From contig NZ_LGUF01000007.1 of the NCBI RefSeq assembly GCF_001274725.1, forward strand, positions 5,275,658-5,339,657: a DNA stretch of 64,000 nt. Direction: 5' to 3'. Below the pieces are notes generated by a model, which did no database searches, was not told the DNA's origin, and saw nothing but the letters and a program-made list of their open reading frames with translations. The position numbers and the translations under genes were made by a program. Of this stretch, positions 60,673 through 64,000 are shown one piece after another (position 1 is the stretch's first letter; every line of letters starts with the position of its first letter). The stretch is from Sporosarcina globispora (GTDB lineage Bacteria > Bacillota > Bacilli > Bacillales > Cytobacillaceae).

Positions 60673-62424
60673 ATGAGTTTTCCATTTAAAAAATTTCTAT
60701 CATATTATAAACCGTATTTAGGATTGTTTGTTTCGATATTGGCATGCGCTTTAATCGTATCCATTATATCTTTGGTGTATCCGTTAATTGTTCGTTACAT
60801 TACGAAAGATGTTCTTATTAATGACTTGTCCACTGCGCTTAGTGAAGTATATTGGATTGGTGGGCTAATGTTCGCTTTAGTCGCTATTCAGAATATAGGG
60901 AACTTTTTTGTCGACTACAAAGGGCATGAACTTGGTGCTCGTATGGAAAGTGATTTGCGTAGAGATCTGTTTATGCATATGCAACAGCTTTCTTTTAGCT
61001 TTTTCGATAAGGAAAAGACAGGTCAGCTCATGTCAAGATTAACAACCGACCTACTTTGGCTTTCTGAACTGTACCATCACGGGCCAGAAGACTTCCTCAA
61101 ACATTCCGTTCGCATACTTGGGGCATTTATCATTTTGTTCTTTATTAATGCACCGTTAACAATTACAGTATTCTGCTTTGTTCCATTCTTGGCTATTTTG
61201 GGGTTGTATTTTAACCAGATATTGAACAAGGCTTATACAAGAAACAAAGAGCGAATTGCGGACGTAAACGGACAAGTAGAAGATAATCTATCAGGAATCC
61301 GAGTAGTAAAATCATTTGCAAATGAACCGATAGAAATCGAGAAGTTTAACATCGAAAATGATCGTTTCTTTGATAGCAGAAAGAAAACATATAAAGCTGA
61401 AGCATACTTTTACAATAGTTTAGAAACCATTATCAAATTGATTACAATCACCGTCATCATCTTCGGTAGTGCTAGCATCGCTGGTAACAAATTAGACTTA
61501 GCAGATTTGATAACTTTTTTATTGTATATCAACCATTTGATTGAACCAATTCAAAAACTGATTCAAGTGAGCACGATGTATCAAGACGGATTCACGGGCT
61601 TCCTGCGCTTTATGGAAATCATGAATGTGAAACCTGCAATCGAAAACAAACCGAACGCCCTGACCTTACAAGAGATACATGGAGAAATAGAGTTCAAACA
61701 TGTCTCTTTTCGTTATGAAGAGCATTTGGACGATGTTTTTACAGACTTATCGCTTCGAGTAGAACCAGGTAAGTACATTGCCCTAGTCGGTCCGTCCGGT
61801 GTTGGAAAAACTACATTATGTTCGCTAATCCCTCGCTTTTATGATGTAACCGATGGAGAATTGTTAATTGACGGGATCAATGTCCGTGATATCGAGCTTC
61901 AGTCATTAAGAAAAGCGATTGGGATTGTCCAGCAAGATGTTTACCTTTTTGCAGGAACCGTGATGGAAAATATCCGCTACGGAAACCTAAGTGCAAGTGA
62001 TGAAGAAATTATCACTGCAGCTAAGCACGCAAACGCGCATGAGTTTATCATGAGTTTACCAAACGGCTATCATTCAGAAATCGGGCAACGAGGTGTCAGA
62101 CTATCGGGTGGGCAAAAGCAAAGACTAAGTATCGCACGTGTATTTTTGAAGAATCCACCAATTCTCATTCTAGATGAAGCAACAAGCTCACTAGATAACG
62201 AGAGTGAAAGCATTGTGAAGGAATCACTAGAAACGTTAGCAAAAGGACGAACAACCATCGTCATTGCCCATCGCCTTTCCACAATCCGTAATGCTGGGAG
62301 AATACTCGTTTTAACAGAGAATGGTATTGTAGAACAAGGAACACACGATACACTACTTACACTACTTACACTCGCCGGAACATATGCTAAACTGTATGAG
62401 AAACAGTTTGAATTACAAGTATAA
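60673..62424 (+). CDS. Homodimeric multidrug/lipid-type ABC exporter
   Basis: A 583-aa half-transporter: six membrane helices in residues 1-310 and a nucleotide-binding domain with Walker A GPSGVGKTT, signature RLSGGQKQRLSI, Walker B ILILDEATSSLD and switch IAHRLSTI. The type is MsbA/Sav1866/BmrA-like; these export drugs, lipids or peptides. It lies behind a leader ORF with competing stem-loops, which suggests induction by a translation-affecting compound. GGGGTAAG is the binding site. A terminator follows. Codon use looks somewhat more AT-rich than the flanking genes, but I did not measure it. Confidence 0.9.
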   Translation: MSFPFKKFLSYYKPYLGLFVSILACALIVSIISLVYPLIVRYITKDVLINDLSTALSEVYWIGGLMFALVAIQNIGNFFVDYKGHELGARMESDLRRDLFMHMQQLSFSFFDKEKTGQLMSRLTTDLLWLSELYHHGPEDFLKHSVRILGAFIILFFINAPLTITVFCFVPFLAILGLYFNQILNKAYTRNKERIADVNGQVEDNLSGIRVVKSFANEPIEIEKFNIENDRFFDSRKKTYKAEAYFYNSLETIIKLITITVIIFGSASIAGNKLDLADLITFLLYINHLIEPIQKLIQVSTMYQDGFTGFLRFMEIMNVKPAIENKPNALTLQEIHGEIEFKHVSFRYEEHLDDVFTDLSLRVEPGKYIALVGPSGVGKTTLCSLIPRFYDVTDGELLIDGINVRDIELQSLRKAIGIVQQDVYLFAGTVMENIRYGNLSASDEEIITAAKHANAHEFIMSLPNGYHSEIGQRGVRLSGGQKQRLSIARVFLKNPPILILDEATSSLDNESESIVKESLETLAKGRTTIVIAHRLSTIRNAGRILVLTENGIVEQGTHDTLLTLLTLAGTYAKLYEKQFELQV

Positions 62425-62436
62425 ACACTATAAATG

Positions 62437-62474
62437 AAAGTCGGCTCCCTCCTAAAGATGGAGTCGATTTTTAT
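62437..62474 (+). terminator. Terminator of the ABC exporter gene
   Basis: GTCGGCTCC and GGAGTCGAT pair (one G-T) around an 11-nt loop, then TTTTTATTT. Confidence 0.75.
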
Positions 62475-62708
62475 TTCTACTGCCACTATCCAATACTCCA
62501 TAATATTCTATATTTACTTTTTCACTGTTGAACTAGACTGTCCCGTTTTTATAATAAGAAAAAGCTGCCGAAATGACAGCCCTGATCTTCAACTCATGCA
62601 CCCATTAGTTAATTAACATACTCAATTTCTACAAAAAAATTGAACTCACTTATGTTAGGATTCTCCGTTACTGGTCTAATTACGCTTTCCAATTTGAGCA
62701 TTTTTTTG

Positions 62709-63077
62709 CTATAAATTGCGAATCATTTCCTTTATTTCATCACGTTTTTGAATGGTTGTATCTTTTTCATTGGGGAAAATCGCTGTGGCACCACCGTCAT
62801 TTTCAATATCAACTATTAAATCGTCTAAAAAATTTGAAAGTGGAATGTTGAACGCTTCGTATGACTCATCTAATTTGCCAGCCTCCATTTCAGCAAAGCT
62901 TCTGCTTGGCCAAACAGGCAGTAAAAATGCATATTCCCCATCATCTTCTAAGAGTAATAGGTCGCCATTTTCATCGCGTAGTAACCACACCTGTTCATCC
63001 GTTGCAACCATACCATAAAAATATGCAAGGCGCTTTTCAGCAGGGCGGTTTAAAATAAATCGTTTAATTAATTTCAT
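62709..63077 (-). CDS. DUF2750 family protein
   Basis: A 122-aa acidic protein with the DUF2750 pattern: RLAYFYGMVATDEQVWLLRD, then YAFLLPVWPSRSFAEME and DDLIVDIENDGGATAIFPN. No function is known for the family to my knowledge; it looks cytoplasmic. It is a single gene between the exporter and the intron. Confidence 0.8.
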   Translation of the reverse strand: MKLIKRFILNRPAEKRLAYFYGMVATDEQVWLLRDENGDLLLLEDDGEYAFLLPVWPSRSFAEMEAGKLDESYEAFNIPLSNFLDDLIVDIENDGGATAIFPNEKDTTIQKRDEIKEMIRNL

Positions 63078-63335
63078 ATATAGGTCATTCCTTTACGATA
63101 ATTAATAAAAAATATATCAAATTATATAGAAATTTACTACATTTATTTCATTTCCGAGCATAGTTAATTGCTCCTTCCTATACAATTCAAATTCCAGTCA
63201 TGATTAATGAACCAAATACCTTATTCCACAAGTCGAGTAGAAGGGAGCCTTTCTACCTTGCGGTAAATTGTACTCCTCCCCCCTCACAGAACCGTGCTTG
63301 CGCTATTAACGCACACGGCTCCTCCAAATTATCAT

Positions 63336-63907
63336 TTACAGAATGTGGCTAATTTCTTTTCTTAAATCATAAATATTCACTTTGATTCTTGGTAAAGGTA
63401 GTGGAAATTTCTTAAGAAAGAGCCTAAATTTATCCCAAGTAAAGGATTTCCTTTGGCTTCTTCTGTTTAGCCATTTAAATAGTAAGCACTCGATTTTCTC
63501 TTTAAAGTTGTTAACAGTTTGGGTATTATCTGTGATGCAATAATAGTTGTATTAACCTATTAGTGAGCGTTTAAATCTATCCATAATCATATGAATATCT
63601 TTATTCCTATTATTCTTCAGCCATTCTTTAGTTTCTTTTAGTTTGCCCTGGACTTTCCTTTTGCTGGTTTTCCGCTTTACTCGAAACTTCCCGTGTTTAC
63701 TTACACCACAATAGTGTGTAAATCCAAGGAAATCGAAGGTATCCGGTTTGCCAATCCCCTCACGTTTTGCATTCTTTTCCGCAAACCGTCCGAAGGGAAT
63801 TATTTTAGTTTTATCCTCGGCTATATCCAAGTTAAATTTCTTTAATCTCGCTTTTAATGAATGGAAGAATTTCTGGGCTTCACTTTTATTCTGAAAACAA
63901 CAGACAA
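63336..63907 (-). pseudogene. Group II intron reverse transcriptase/maturase, C-terminal part
   Basis: One frame runs from LVCCFQNKSEAQKFFHSLKA (the region directly after the YADD active site) through FGRFAEKNAKREGIGKPDTF, FDFLGFTHYCG and the maturase domain to WLNRRSQRKSFTWDKF and PLPLPRIKVNIYDL, ending at 63336. An in-frame TAA at 63552 interrupts it where relatives have LIGHY. The finger and palm N-terminal part is missing, replaced by the end of another intron. No HNH endonuclease domain follows. Confidence 0.88.
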
Positions 63908-64000
63908 GGCAAGTAGACCACTGGAACTTCCCCAGTAGCCCCTCTCAGAACCGGACGTGAACCTCTCAGCTCATCCGGCTCCCATTATTCAGCCGTAGGC
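63908..64000 (-). mobile_element. 3' end of a second group II intron inserted in the RT gene
   Basis: On the minus strand GAGCCGGATGAGCTGAGAGG and TTCACGTCCGGTTC form a second, different domain V, followed by a domain VI-like hairpin (CTACTGGGGAAGTTCCAGTG) and TCTACTT next to the RT coding sequence. The rest lies beyond the window edge. The exact 3' splice point is uncertain by a few bases. Confidence 0.7.

Larger units (their letters stand above)
63232..64000 (-). mobile_element. Group II intron (outer), 3' part
   Basis: On the minus strand domain V (GAGCCGTGTGCG, loop, CGCAAGCACGGTTC) lies at about 63289-63321, and domain VI (from GGAGTACAATTTACCGCAAG) ends in CTACTCGAC at 63232, a standard group II 3' end. 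The intron-encoded protein fragment is upstream at 63336-63907. The 5' end is not in the window and the intron is interrupted by another intron near 63908. DUF2750 lies 150 bp past the 3' end, so no gene is split here as far as I can see. Confidence 0.85.

Noticed and set aside
63078..63231. Possible gene interrupted by the group II intron
   Set aside because: The 150 bp beyond the intron 3' end has no coding potential that I can see, so the insertion appears intergenic.

Overview
The window looks like chromosomal DNA of a low-GC, spore-former-type Gram-positive bacterium of the Bacillaceae (Bacillus or Cytobacillus-like). I infer this from the strong AGGAGG-type ribosome binding sites, the T-run terminators, and gene sets shared with Bacillus: a Bce-type antimicrobial peptide module, sipW/tasA, adaA-adaB-alkA, a Fur-controlled siderophore uptake operon, and an AlaX editing protein. 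I see no rRNA, tRNA, CRISPR array, prophage or replication origin.

Layout. 1-4 kb: a small protein and a three-gene surface glycosylation operon (GtrA flippase, GT2 polyprenyl-phosphate sugar transferase, YkoS-like membrane protein), followed by a dead galU/gtaB fragment. 4-8.5 kb: a Bce-type module (regulator, intramembrane-sensing kinase, ATPase, permease) with a perfect BceR-type operator ahead of the transporter genes. 9-21 kb: a GNAT protein, a LysR regulator, and an extracellular block in which two large S8 proteases flank a SipW signal peptidase and its TasA-like substrate; the second protease ends in cohesin-like and dockerin modules. 21-26 kb: HAD phosphatase, DeoR regulator, orphan TatA, DinB and SDR proteins, with decayed genes between them. 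26-31 kb: a siderophore binding protein and two permeases behind a perfect Fur box, an AraC regulator, and the relic of the missing ATPase. 31-35.5 kb: nitroreductase, DUF3231, EamA exporter, AraC regulator, small membrane protein. 35.5-37 kb: a DUF4181 pseudogene and a striking array of about 20 tandem copies of a 52-bp unit. 37-39.2 kb: the alkylation adaptive response (adaA-adaB opposite alkA). 39-43.5 kb: YitT, GNATs, a YeeE-type sulfur transporter, small membrane proteins, an azlC relic.

43.5-53 kb holds the least familiar system: eight co-directional genes (RidA-like protein, threonine-dehydratase-like PLP enzyme, two related amidohydrolases, a class V aminotransferase-fold enzyme, a YheO/DauR-like PAS regulator, an M20 amidohydrolase, and a permease) with a divergent AlaX tRNA-editing gene. 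I read it as a catabolic route for an N-acylated or dipeptide-linked amino acid that passes through a reactive enamine; the substrate is not visible from sequence.

53-64 kb: a secreted, probably lipid-anchored GH101 endo-alpha-N-acetylgalactosaminidase with a candidate cre site, several small proteins, a PNPOx-like protein, a dead PAS-GGDEF gene, an MBL-fold hydrolase, an ABC exporter preceded by an 18-codon leader ORF and a long stem-loop, a DUF2750 protein, and at the right edge a group II intron whose reverse transcriptase gene is interrupted by the end of a second group II intron.

The window carries many gene relics (galU, an IS110 transposase, a siderophore ATPase, DUF4181, azlC, GGDEF, intron RT and one unidentified) and several families of palindromic or tandem intergenic repeats, which suggests ongoing decay and repeat turnover.
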